Part shown: in pieces, positions 55,153 through 63,084 of the stretch
How positions within the stretch are numbered: position 1 is the stretch's first letter
Layout of the letters: every line of letters starts with the position of its first letter
NCBI RefSeq assembly: GCF_014192215.1
Contig: NZ_JACHXP010000007.1
Coordinates: 1-64,000, forward strand
Origin: Halomonas cerina
Lineage (GTDB): Bacteria > Pseudomonadota > Gammaproteobacteria > Pseudomonadales > Halomonadaceae
Direction: 5' to 3'
DNA length: 64,000 nucleotides
Program-made: the position numbers and the translations under genes
The notes under the pieces: model-generated
Database searches by the model: none
Told to the model about the DNA's origin: nothing
What the model saw: only the letters and a program-made list of their open reading frames with translations

Positions 55153-55923
55153 ATGGCCGATACCCCGATTCCGCTGGAAGTGCGCAACATCACCAAGCGC
55201 TTCGGCGATACCGAAGTCCTCAAGGGTCTCTCCCTTCAGGCCCACAAGGGTGACGTCATCACCCTGATCGGCGCCTCCGGCTCCGGCAAGAGCACCTTCC
55301 TGCGCTGCATGAACCTGCTGGAGCAACCCGACGAGGGGGAGCTGATCGTCCACGGCGAGCCCATCCGCTTCAAGCAGACCCGGCATGGCCGCGAACCGGC
55401 GGACTGGAAGCAGGTTGTCGCCATGCGCGCCAAGCTCTCCATGGTCTTCCAGAGCTTCAACCTGTGGGCCCACATGACGCTGCTGGAGAATGTCATCGAG
55501 GCGCCGGTGCACGTGCTCGGCAAGCCGAAGCAGGAAGCCATTGCCCACGCCCGGGAACTGCTGGAACGGGTCGGCCTGGCCGAACGCGCCGCCTACTATC
55601 CGGCCCAGATGTCCGGTGGCCAACAGCAGCGTGGCGCCATCGCCAGGGCGCTGGCCATGGACCCCGAGGTGATGCTCTTCGACGAACCCACCTCGGCGCT
55701 GGACCCGGAACTGGTCGGCGACGTCCTCAAGGTCATGCGCGATCTCGCCAAGGAAGGCCGCACCATGATCGTGGTGACCCACGAGATGGCCTTCGCCCGC
55801 GATGTCTCCACCCAGGTCATCTACCTGCATCAGGGGCAGGTCGAGGAGGCCGGGCCGCCCGACGAGGTGCTCGGCAACCCGCGCTCCGAGCGCCTGCGGC
55901 AGTTTCTTGCCCCCAAGCACTGA
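55153..55923 (+). CDS. Polar amino acid ABC transporter ATP-binding protein (AotP/HisP type)
   Basis: The product of 256 aa has Walker A GASGSGKST, Q-loop MVFQSFNLWAHMTLLENV, signature MSGGQQQRGAIARALA, Walker B VMLFDEPTSALDPE and the H-loop VTHEM. The insertion HGREPADWKQ after the Walker A region is typical of HisP/AotP. It is first gene of a four-gene importer. The nearby astE gene suggests arginine, ornithine or succinylated derivatives as cargo. Confidence 0.92.
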   Translation: MADTPIPLEVRNITKRFGDTEVLKGLSLQAHKGDVITLIGASGSGKSTFLRCMNLLEQPDEGELIVHGEPIRFKQTRHGREPADWKQVVAMRAKLSMVFQSFNLWAHMTLLENVIEAPVHVLGKPKQEAIAHARELLERVGLAERAAYYPAQMSGGQQQRGAIARALAMDPEVMLFDEPTSALDPELVGDVLKVMRDLAKEGRTMIVVTHEMAFARDVSTQVIYLHQGQVEEAGPPDEVLGNPRSERLRQFLAPKH

Positions 55924-55944
55924 TCCCCCGTCGGAGGAGCCCCC

Positions 55945-56649
55945 ATGATCGATCTGCACGGCTACGGCCCGCGCCTCGCGGAAGGCGCCCTGATCACCCT
56001 CGAGCTGGCGGTGCTGTCGCTGATCCTGGCGGTGATCCTCGGCCTGCTCACCGCTAGCGCCAAGATGTCGCGCAGCCGGCTGGCCCACGGTATCGGCACC
56101 CTTTACACCACCATCATTCGTGGCGTGCCCGACCTGGTGCTGATGATGCTGCTGTTCTTCGGCGGCCAGATCGGCATCAACCAGGTCACCGACACCCTCT
56201 ACGACCAGTTCGGGATCGACCTCTTCATCAACGTCAACGCGTTCGTCGCCGGGGTGCTGACCATCGGCCTGATCTTCGGCGCCTACATGGGCGAGACCTT
56301 TCGCGGTGCCTTCCTGGCGGTGGACAGTGGTCAGATCGAGGCGGGGCGTGCCTACGGCATGAGCCACTGGCTGGTGTTCCGACGCATCCGCTTCCCGCAG
56401 ATGATGCGCCATGCGATCCCGGGGCTGTCCAACAACTGGATGGTGCTGCTCAAGACCACCGCCCTGGTCTCGGTGATCGGCCTGTCCGACATGGTGCGCG
56501 TCGCCTCCGAAGCTTCCAAGGCCACCCGTGAGCCCTTCACCTTCATGATCATCGTCGCGGCCATTTACCTGCTGATCGCGAGCGTCTCCGAGTGGGGCTT
56601 TGCACGGCTGCAGAAGCGCTATGACGTCGGCTATGGGGAGGTGAAGTGA
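55945..56649 (+). CDS. Polar amino acid ABC transporter permease (AotQ/HisQ type)
   Basis: The product of 234 aa has five to six helices and the EAA loop QIEAGRAYGMSHWLVFRRIRFPQMMRHAIPGLSNNW. It is 21 bp after the ATPase gene and overlaps the next permease by 4 nt (ATGA-type). Confidence 0.92.
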   Translation: MIDLHGYGPRLAEGALITLELAVLSLILAVILGLLTASAKMSRSRLAHGIGTLYTTIIRGVPDLVLMMLLFFGGQIGINQVTDTLYDQFGIDLFINVNAFVAGVLTIGLIFGAYMGETFRGAFLAVDSGQIEAGRAYGMSHWLVFRRIRFPQMMRHAIPGLSNNWMVLLKTTALVSVIGLSDMVRVASEASKATREPFTFMIIVAAIYLLIASVSEWGFARLQKRYDVGYGEVK

Positions 56650-57380
56650 TGGAGTCCCTGATGACCTGGCTAGAGGCCCAGCTGGCCGACAACAGCATCT
56701 TCACCCTGCAGACACTGGGCTACTACGGTGAGGGCCTGGCCACCACCGTGCAGCTGGTGGCCCTGTCGCTGATCATCGGCCTGGTGCTGGCGGTGCCGCT
56801 GGCCATCGGCCGCGGCTCGACGCACCGCTGGCTGAGCCTGCCGATCTTCCTCTACTGCTACGTGTTCCGCGGCACGCCGCTACTGATCCAGCTTTACCTG
56901 ATCTACTACGGCGTGGTCTTCGTCGAGGGCATCCAGGAGACCTGGCTATGGGTGATCCTCGAGGAACCCTTCGTGCCGGCGCTGATCGCCTTTACGCTGA
57001 ATACCGCGGCCTACACCACCGAGATCTTCCGCGGCGCCATCAAGGCCACGCCCCGAGGTGAGATCGAAGCGGCGCGGGCCTACGGCATGTCACGGGGCCT
57101 GATGCTGCGGCGGATCGTGCTGCCCAGCGCCTTCCGCCGCGCCCTGCCGGCCTACGGCAACGAGGTGATCTTCATGCTCCACGCCAGTGCCATCGCCAGC
57201 GTGGTGACCATCATGGACCTCACCGGGGCGGCGCGCTTCGTCTATGCCCGCTACTACGCGCCCTTCGAGGCCTTCCTGTTCGTGGCGGCCATCTACCTGT
57301 GCCTGACCTTCGCCATCCTCTATCTCTTCCGCACCCTGGAGCGGCGACTGCTGGCCCACCTCAGGCCGGCCGGGGGTTGA
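56646..57380 (+). CDS. Polar amino acid ABC transporter permease (AotM/HisM type)
   Basis: The product of 244 aa has the EAA loop EIEAARAYGMSRGLMLRRIVLPSAFRRALPAYGNE and FRGTPLLIQLYLIYYG, typical of HisM. It pairs with the previous permease as a heterodimer in the inner membrane. Confidence 0.92.
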   Translation: MMESLMTWLEAQLADNSIFTLQTLGYYGEGLATTVQLVALSLIIGLVLAVPLAIGRGSTHRWLSLPIFLYCYVFRGTPLLIQLYLIYYGVVFVEGIQETWLWVILEEPFVPALIAFTLNTAAYTTEIFRGAIKATPRGEIEAARAYGMSRGLMLRRIVLPSAFRRALPAYGNEVIFMLHASAIASVVTIMDLTGAARFVYARYYAPFEAFLFVAAIYLCLTFAILYLFRTLERRLLAHLRPAGG

Positions 57381-57518
57381 CCGGCAGCGTCAAACGAGCG
57401 TTGGGAACTGGCGTTCGAATCGCGACGGTTGCCTCTTTCGACCCGCCCAGCCATTCGCTATCGTGATCGCGTCATCACCCACGAGGTGAAACCACCAACA
57501 ACACGGGAAACCACCCCC

Positions 57519-58286
57519 ATGAAGCTACAGAAGATCCTGAGCCTCGGCGTGTTCGGGGCCGCCCTGATCGCCGGCAGCGCCAGTGCCGAGGTCCGCGACA
57601 TCCGCATCGCCGTCGACGTGCCCTACGAGCCCATGGAATACCGCACCCCCGACGGAGAGCTGACCGGCTTCGACATCGAGCTGGGCAACGCCCTGTGTGC
57701 CGAGATCGGCATCCAGTGCGAGTGGGTCGTGCAGGGCTGGGACGGCATCATCCCCGGCCTGCAGGCGCGCAAGTACGACGCCATCATGTCTTCCATGACC
57801 ATCAACGAGCAGCGTCGCGAACAGGTGCTGTTCTCCGACCCCTACATCACTCCGCCCTCCGCCTGGTTCGCGCCGGCCGACGTCGAGATCGGCACCCCCT
57901 CCGACGAGACCCTCGAGGGGCTCACTCTGGGGGTCCAGCGCGGCACCCTGCAGGACAACTATGTCACTGACCTGTACGGCGACGTGGCCGACGTCAACCG
58001 CTATGCGACCGCCGATGACATGGTGCTGGACATGGACGCCGGTCGCCTCGACGCGGTCTTCCTCGACTTCCCGATCGGCAAGTCGACCCTACTCGAGAGC
58101 GAGGCCGGCGACTACAAGTTAGTCGGCGAGAAGATCACCGAACCCAAGGAGTATTTCGGGGAGGGCTTCGGCATCGCCTTCCGCCAGCGGGACGAGGAAC
58201 TGGCCGCAGCCTTCAACGAGGCGCTCGCCACCCTCAAGGACAACGGGACCTACGACGAGATCTATGCCGAGTACTTCGGCGAGTGA
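57519..58286 (+). CDS. Periplasmic arginine/ornithine/histidine-type binding protein
   Basis: The product of 255 aa has a signal peptide (residues 1-22, AGSASA-EVRDI) and a class II binding fold. Landmarks are YEPMEYRTPDGELTGFDIELGNALC, the disulfide-type Cys pair (ALCAEIGIQCEW), and MSSMTINEQRREQVLFSDPY. These match the AotJ/HisJ/ArgT group. It is the last gene of the ABC operon, after a 138-bp gap, as often seen when the binding protein is made in excess from its own signals. Confidence 0.92.
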   Translation: MKLQKILSLGVFGAALIAGSASAEVRDIRIAVDVPYEPMEYRTPDGELTGFDIELGNALCAEIGIQCEWVVQGWDGIIPGLQARKYDAIMSSMTINEQRREQVLFSDPYITPPSAWFAPADVEIGTPSDETLEGLTLGVQRGTLQDNYVTDLYGDVADVNRYATADDMVLDMDAGRLDAVFLDFPIGKSTLLESEAGDYKLVGEKITEPKEYFGEGFGIAFRQRDEELAAAFNEALATLKDNGTYDEIYAEYFGE

Positions 58287-58294
58287 TAGGCGCC

Positions 58295-58316
58295 CGCCCC
58301 GGGCGAACCCGGGGCG
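58295..58316 (+). terminator. Hairpin after the binding-protein gene
   Basis: 9-bp stem CGCCCCGGG / CCCGGGGCG with a CGAA loop, 8 nt after the stop. No U-run. Confidence 0.6.
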
Positions 58317-58407
58317 GCGACACGGGGTCGAAGTGGGCATCGATCAGGCCGTCGGCATCGCAGCAGGGCCAGTTCGCCGATCTTCATGCTGGTGCTCCGC
58401 CGAGGAC

Positions 58408-58438
58408 TTGACCCTATAGTGCCTACAGGGTGTGTCAT
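58408..58438 (+). promoter_or_regulatory. MerR-type metal-responsive promoter of the P-type ATPase
   Basis: A -35 element TTGACC (58408-58413) and -10-like TGTCAT (58433-58438) are separated by 19 bp. They overlap the dyad ACCCTATAG-N2-CCTACAGGGT (58411-58431). The overlong spacer with a central dyad is the hallmark of MerR-family activation, and the sequence is close to PbrR/ZntR/CadR operators. The regulator gene is not adjacent. Confidence 0.85.
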
Positions 58439-58466
58439 CACACAAGACACCCAGACGGAGCGTGAG

Positions 58467-60686
58467 ATGACCGACGCCCATGCCCCCCATACCGGTTGCT
58501 GCGGTCAGGCGGCCGAAACGCCCCGCGAGGCCGTCGAGGCCCCGCCGGGCACCACCACCCTGCGCCGGCGTATTGCGGAGATGGACTGCCCCACCGAGGA
58601 GGCCCTGCTGCGCAAGGCGCTGGCCGAGGCCCCCGGGGTCGAGGCCCTGGACTTCGACCTGATGAACCGGGTGCTGAGCATCCACCATCGCGGCGCCGAC
58701 CCGGCGGATCTCGACCGGCACATCCGCGCGCTGGGGATGACCCCGCGCCCCGAGCACGACGCCGCCGAGCCCTCCACGCCCCGTGCCGAGCCCTGGGGCC
58801 GGATGGCACTCGCCATCGGCCTGGCGCTGGCGGCCGAGCTGATCGGCTGGACCGGCTGGGCGGGAAGCGCCTGGCTCTCGCCCCCCCTGGCGCTGGCCGC
58901 CATCGCCCTGATTGGCCTGCCCACCTGGCGCAAGGGCTGGGTGGCGCTGCGCCACCGCAGCCTCAACATCAATGCGCTGATGAGCGTGGCGGTGACCGGC
59001 GCCCTGCTCATCGGCCACTGGGCCGAGGCCGCCATGGTGATGGTGCTCTTCACCCTGGCCGAACGCCTCGAGGCCCGCTCCCTGGATCGCGCCCGGGGTG
59101 CCATCCGCTCGCTGCTGGACAGCGCCCCCGACCAGGCGCGCCGCCAGACCCCGAATGGGAACTGGGAAAGCGTGGCCGCCGCCGAGATCGCCGTGGGCGA
59201 GCTGGTGCGGGTCCTGCCCGGCGAGCGCCTGCCCCTGGACGGCGAGATCGTCCGCGGCGAGCCCACCCTGGACGAGTCGCCGATTACCGGCGAGAGCCTG
59301 CCCCGGGACAAGGGGCCGGGCGAGGCCGTCTATGCCGGCACCATCAACCGCCACGGCGACTTCGATGTCCGCACCACCCGGCCGGCGGACGACACCACCC
59401 TGGCGCGGATCATCCATGCCGTGGAGGCCGCCCAGTCGAGCCGGGCCCCCACCCAGCGCTTCATCGACCGCTTCTCCGCGATCTATACCCCGGCGGTACT
59501 GGGCCTGGCCGTGGCCACGGCGCTGGCCTGGCCGCTGCTGTTCCCCGGCGCCTGGCTCGACGGCATCTACCGCGCCCTGGTGCTGCTGGTGATCGCCTGC
59601 CCCTGCGCGCTGGTGATCTCCACCCCGGTGACCATCGTCAGCGCCCTCTCGGCCGCCGCCCGGGGCGGCATCCTGATCAAGGGCGGACGCTTCCTCGAAC
59701 AGGGCCACCGACTCGCCTGGCTGGCCCTGGACAAGACCGGCACCCTGACCCGCGGCGAGCCGCGGCTAGCCGACTGGCACCCGGTCGATACCGCCGAGAG
59801 GGTGCCGCTGGCCCGACAGGCGGCCAGCCTGGCCGGACGCTCCACCCATCCCGTGTCCCGGGCGCTGCATCAGGCGCTGGTCACCGAGGCCGGCGAGACG
59901 GAGGTGGAGACCCTGCGGGAGCACCCGGGCCTGGGCGTGGAAGGCGAGGTCGACGGCGAGGCCCTGTGGCTGGGCAACCGCCGGCTGATGGCCGAACGCG
60001 GCCTCGGCGACCCGGCGCTGGTCGCCGAGCTCGATGCCCTGGCCGAACGCGGCGACAGCCTGGTGCTGCTGGGCGATGGTCGGCGAGTGCGGGCCTGGTT
60101 CGCCCTGCGCGATACCCTCAAGCCCGGCAGCCAGGCGGCCATCGCCGCCTTGCACGGCCTGGGCGTGAAGACGCTGGTACTCTCCGGCGATGCCGCCCCG
60201 GCGGTGGCCGCCATCGCCGCCGAGGCCGGGATCGACGAGGCTCGCGGGGAACTGCTGCCCGAGGACAAGCTGGCCGCCATCGAGGCGCTCGGCGCCCGGG
60301 GCGTGACCGGCATGGTCGGTGACGGCATCAACGATGCCCCGGCGCTGGCCCGGGCCGACATCGGCTTCGCCATGGGCGCCGCCGGCAGCGACGCGGCCAT
60401 CGAGACCGCCGATGTGGCGCTGATGGACGACGACCCGGGCAAGCTGGCGACCTTCCTGAAGCTGTCCCGGGCCACGCGTCGGGTGCTGATCCAGAACATC
60501 GTCGTCGCCCTGGGGCTCAAGGCGGTGTTCCTGGTGCTGGCCTTCACCGGGCAGGCGACCCTGTGGATGGCGGTGTTCGCCGACATGGGCGCGAGCCTCC
60601 TGGTGGTGGCCAACGGCATGCGGCTGCTGCGCGGGCGCCCGGCACGCAGCGAAGCGCCGGAGGCCGCTACAGCGGCCTCCGGCTAA
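58467..60686 (+). CDS. zntA: Zn2+/Cd2+/Pb2+-exporting P-type ATPase
   Basis: The product of 739 aa is a P1B-2 ATPase. It has an N-terminal Cys pair (TGCCGQ, C11-C12), one HMA domain with the MDCPTEE metal motif (C41), TGES, the membrane metal site CPC (VIACPCALVIS), the phosphorylation site DKTGTLTRG and the hinge GDGINDAPALARADI. The acidic MDCPTEE variant is common in Zn/Cd/Pb pumps. Expression is probably induced by divalent metals through the MerR-type promoter 29 bp upstream. It ends overlapping the stop of the convergent antiporter gene. Confidence 0.93.
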   Translation: MTDAHAPHTGCCGQAAETPREAVEAPPGTTTLRRRIAEMDCPTEEALLRKALAEAPGVEALDFDLMNRVLSIHHRGADPADLDRHIRALGMTPRPEHDAAEPSTPRAEPWGRMALAIGLALAAELIGWTGWAGSAWLSPPLALAAIALIGLPTWRKGWVALRHRSLNINALMSVAVTGALLIGHWAEAAMVMVLFTLAERLEARSLDRARGAIRSLLDSAPDQARRQTPNGNWESVAAAEIAVGELVRVLPGERLPLDGEIVRGEPTLDESPITGESLPRDKGPGEAVYAGTINRHGDFDVRTTRPADDTTLARIIHAVEAAQSSRAPTQRFIDRFSAIYTPAVLGLAVATALAWPLLFPGAWLDGIYRALVLLVIACPCALVISTPVTIVSALSAAARGGILIKGGRFLEQGHRLAWLALDKTGTLTRGEPRLADWHPVDTAERVPLARQAASLAGRSTHPVSRALHQALVTEAGETEVETLREHPGLGVEGEVDGEALWLGNRRLMAERGLGDPALVAELDALAERGDSLVLLGDGRRVRAWFALRDTLKPGSQAAIAALHGLGVKTLVLSGDAAPAVAAIAAEAGIDEARGELLPEDKLAAIEALGARGVTGMVGDGINDAPALARADIGFAMGAAGSDAAIETADVALMDDDPGKLATFLKLSRATRRVLIQNIVVALGLKAVFLVLAFTGQATLWMAVFADMGASLLVVANGMRLLRGRPARSEAPEAATAASG
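60657..60682. terminator. 12-bp hairpin inside the end of zntA, before the overlapping stop codons
   Basis: CCGGAGGCCGCT / AGCGGCCTCCGG with a 2-nt loop. It encodes the last residues of ZntA (PEAATAASG region) and lies just beyond the antiporter stop on the other strand, so it may end both transcripts. Confidence 0.55.
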
Positions 60687-61891
60687 CGCAGCACCCGGTG
60701 CACCAGCATCGGCCCGAGGGTCTCGAATACCAGGGTGGAGGCCACCACCGCCGAGAGCAGCGCTGCACCATGGGTCGGGAAGCGCTCCGCGGCGAGCAGC
60801 GCCATGCCCATGGCCACGCCGGCCTGGGGGGTCAGCGCCAGGCCGATGTTCCGGGGTAGCTCGGCCTGGCGCTCCCGGGCCAGGCGCACCCCCAGCAGGC
60901 CACCGAGCACGCGGCCGAGCAGTCGCAGCAGGATATAGGCCAGGGTCAGCCCCAGGGCCTCGTCGAGACTCGCCAGGTCGAGGCTGGCCCCGGAGAGCAC
61001 GAAGAAGAACACCAGGAAAGGCCACTCGATGTGCTCGATCTCGTTGAACGAACGGGTATGGTGACGGGAGAGGTTGGCGATCAGCATGCCGGTGACCATG
61101 GCGGCCAGCAGCGAGGAGACGCCGAGCCAGGTCGACAACCCGGCGAGCAGCAGGATCAGGGCGATGGCCTCGACCTGGGTGGGCTCCCCCGGTGCCAGGC
61201 GTCCGGTGAGCCAGGCCGCGGGCAGGCCGATGGCCGTGCCGAGCAGCAGCGCCCCGCCTAGCTCCCAGCCGGCCTCGAGCAGCGCCACTTGGCCATCGCC
61301 GGACAGCGCCCAGCCCAGCCCCGCCATGGCCAGGCCGAACACCAGGATGCCCCAGGCATCGTCGATGGCCACGATCCCCAGCAACAGCCTCGCCCGCAGA
61401 CGGGTATCACCGCTGGCATGCACCGTCTCCTGGACCGCCGCCGGATCGGTGGCCACCGAGATGGCGGCCAGCGACACCGCCATCGCCAGGGGGAAGCCCA
61501 ATGCCAGCAGGCCGGCCCCCACGGCGAGTGCGCCCACGCCGACCACCGACAGCGAGACGATCAGGATCAGCGGGCCCGTCCGGCGCAGACGCTTGCGGGT
61601 CAACTCGCCACCCAGCAGGAAGGCCACCATGACCAGCGCGACCTTGATCAGCGGCTCGCCCAGTCCATCCAGCGGCCGGGCATCGGGCAGCTCCAGCACC
61701 CGTTGCTGGAAGACGGCGACCCCCAGCCCCACCAGCACCAGCAAGGAAATGCGCGGCAGCCGGGTGCGGCGCGCCACGGCGTCGGCGAAGATGCTGATCG
61801 AGAGGATCACCCCCAGCAGGATCAGCGCTGTCGCCGCCGGCGACAGCGCGAATGGCACCCAGCTCAATCCACCACTCCCTGTGTGGTTCAC
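60683..61891 (-). CDS. CPA2-family cation:proton antiporter
   Basis: The product of 402 aa has 11-12 membrane helices of the Na+/H+ exchanger fold. The central ion-binding pattern is VATDPAAVQETVHASGDT (TDP in place of ND) and GIVAIDDAWGILVFGLAMA (DD). I chose a GTG start at 61891 because GGGAGG lies just upstream. It lacks the regulatory TrkA/KefC C-terminal domain. Na+ or K+ export in a halophile is plausible. The 3' end overlaps the zntA 3' end by 4 bp. Confidence 0.87.
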   Translation of the reverse strand: MNHTGSGGLSWVPFALSPAATALILLGVILSISIFADAVARRTRLPRISLLVLVGLGVAVFQQRVLELPDARPLDGLGEPLIKVALVMVAFLLGGELTRKRLRRTGPLILIVSLSVVGVGALAVGAGLLALGFPLAMAVSLAAISVATDPAAVQETVHASGDTRLRARLLLGIVAIDDAWGILVFGLAMAGLGWALSGDGQVALLEAGWELGGALLLGTAIGLPAAWLTGRLAPGEPTQVEAIALILLLAGLSTWLGVSSLLAAMVTGMLIANLSRHHTRSFNEIEHIEWPFLVFFFVLSGASLDLASLDEALGLTLAYILLRLLGRVLGGLLGVRLARERQAELPRNIGLALTPQAGVAMGMALLAAERFPTHGAALLSAVVASTLVFETLGPMLVHRVLR

Positions 61892-61921
61892 CGCCGCCTC
61901 CCCTCGCCTGTTGCCGGTGCA

Positions 61922-61951
61922 TTGACACCCTCTCCCTGCCGAGCCTAGCAT
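61922..61951 (+). promoter_or_regulatory. Sigma-70-like promoter for the TraX-like gene
   Basis: TTGACA (61922-61927), 18-bp spacer, TAGCAT (61946-61951). The -35 is a perfect match. The predicted start gives a leader of about 150 nt before the ATG at 62107. Confidence 0.55.
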
Positions 61952-62106
61952 GCCGCACCCGCCGGTCCGGCCCCCGTCGCTCCGCCACACCCGATGTCGA
62001 CCGGCAACACCGGTGCAGAATAGGGAGACGCCCCGGTGTCACGCGCCCCTGGCCAACGGCGGGGTCAGTGTGCCGCCTTCCGCCATTGCCAGACGCAGGT
62101 CAGCTC

Positions 62107-62928
62107 ATGCCACCCAAGGATATCCCGACCCCCCTGTTCGCCCAGGACGCCCCCTCCCTGTCACGCCCGGACTCGGCCTGGGCCGGCTGGGGACAGTGGC
62201 TCGCGCTGGTCACCATGACCCTCGACCATCTGGTCCGCTACGCCATCCCCGACAGTTGGGGCTTGGGCTGGGTCGATTCCTCACTCGGACGCATCGCCTT
62301 TCCGCTGTTCGCCGGCATGGTGGCCTGGCACGGGCTGTTCAATACCCGCAACCCCATCCGCTATGCCCGGCGCATCCTGGTGATCGGCCTGGTCGCCCAG
62401 CTGCCCTACCAGCTCATGCCCCGCGAGGCACTGCTGCAGTTCAATATCTGCTTCACCCTGGCGCTGGGCCTGGTCGGGGCTGTCTGGCTGCAGCGCCGGA
62501 TGCTGCAACGCACAGCCGGCACGCCGGCCTGGCGGCTGGCCGGGGAAAGCGCGCTGGTGCTGGCGGCCTGGTATATCGCCGGTTTCTGGGTGGAGTACAG
62601 TCACCTGGGCCTTTTGCTGATCCCCTTCTTTCTGCTGGCGATCGATCAGCTGCACCGAGCCGGTGAGACGCTCGCCGACCGACTGACGGCCGTGGTCGCC
62701 TGCCTGCCGCTGCTGGCGGTGGCCGGCCTGATGAACAGCTCCGACATGGCCAAGTCGTTCACCGTGGCCACCTCGCTGGCGGTCCTGCTGCTGGCGGCGG
62801 GCGCCCATCGCGCCATCCCCCGCGTGCCCCTGGCCATGCCGCGCCGCCTCTGGCTCGCCTGGTACCCGGGCCATTTCGCGGCCATCGCCGTACTGCTGAT
62901 CGCCCTGGGTCAAGCGGACTTTCCGTGA
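62107..62928 (+). CDS. TraX-family membrane protein
   Basis: The product of 273 aa has eight to nine membrane helices and the TraX pattern: LALVTMTLDHLVRYAIPD at the first helix, LGRIAFPLFAGMVAWHGLFNTRNPIRYARRILVIGLVAQLPY next. TraX acetylates F pilin in plasmid systems, but chromosomal relatives without conjugation genes are common and of unknown role. No conjugation gene is nearby. No strong ribosome site precedes the ATG. Confidence 0.8.
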   Translation: MPPKDIPTPLFAQDAPSLSRPDSAWAGWGQWLALVTMTLDHLVRYAIPDSWGLGWVDSSLGRIAFPLFAGMVAWHGLFNTRNPIRYARRILVIGLVAQLPYQLMPREALLQFNICFTLALGLVGAVWLQRRMLQRTAGTPAWRLAGESALVLAAWYIAGFWVEYSHLGLLLIPFFLLAIDQLHRAGETLADRLTAVVACLPLLAVAGLMNSSDMAKSFTVATSLAVLLLAAGAHRAIPRVPLAMPRRLWLAWYPGHFAAIAVLLIALGQADFP

Positions 62929-63084
62929 ACCGTGACGCGCCGTGAGTCGTGACATCGCACGGCAGGACGGGATCAAGCGACGCCGAAGTGAGACGCCGGA
63001 GTGGAATGAGGAGGAGTCCATCCCACTGCCTGGAGCCAGCGCCCCCCATGCCGGGCAAGATCACACCATGTAGCCGGATGTATA

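Noticed and set aside
62107..62928. Evidence for a conjugative element from the TraX-like gene
   Set aside because: No other transfer, relaxase, integrase or attachment sequence is visible; chromosomal TraX-like proteins are common.
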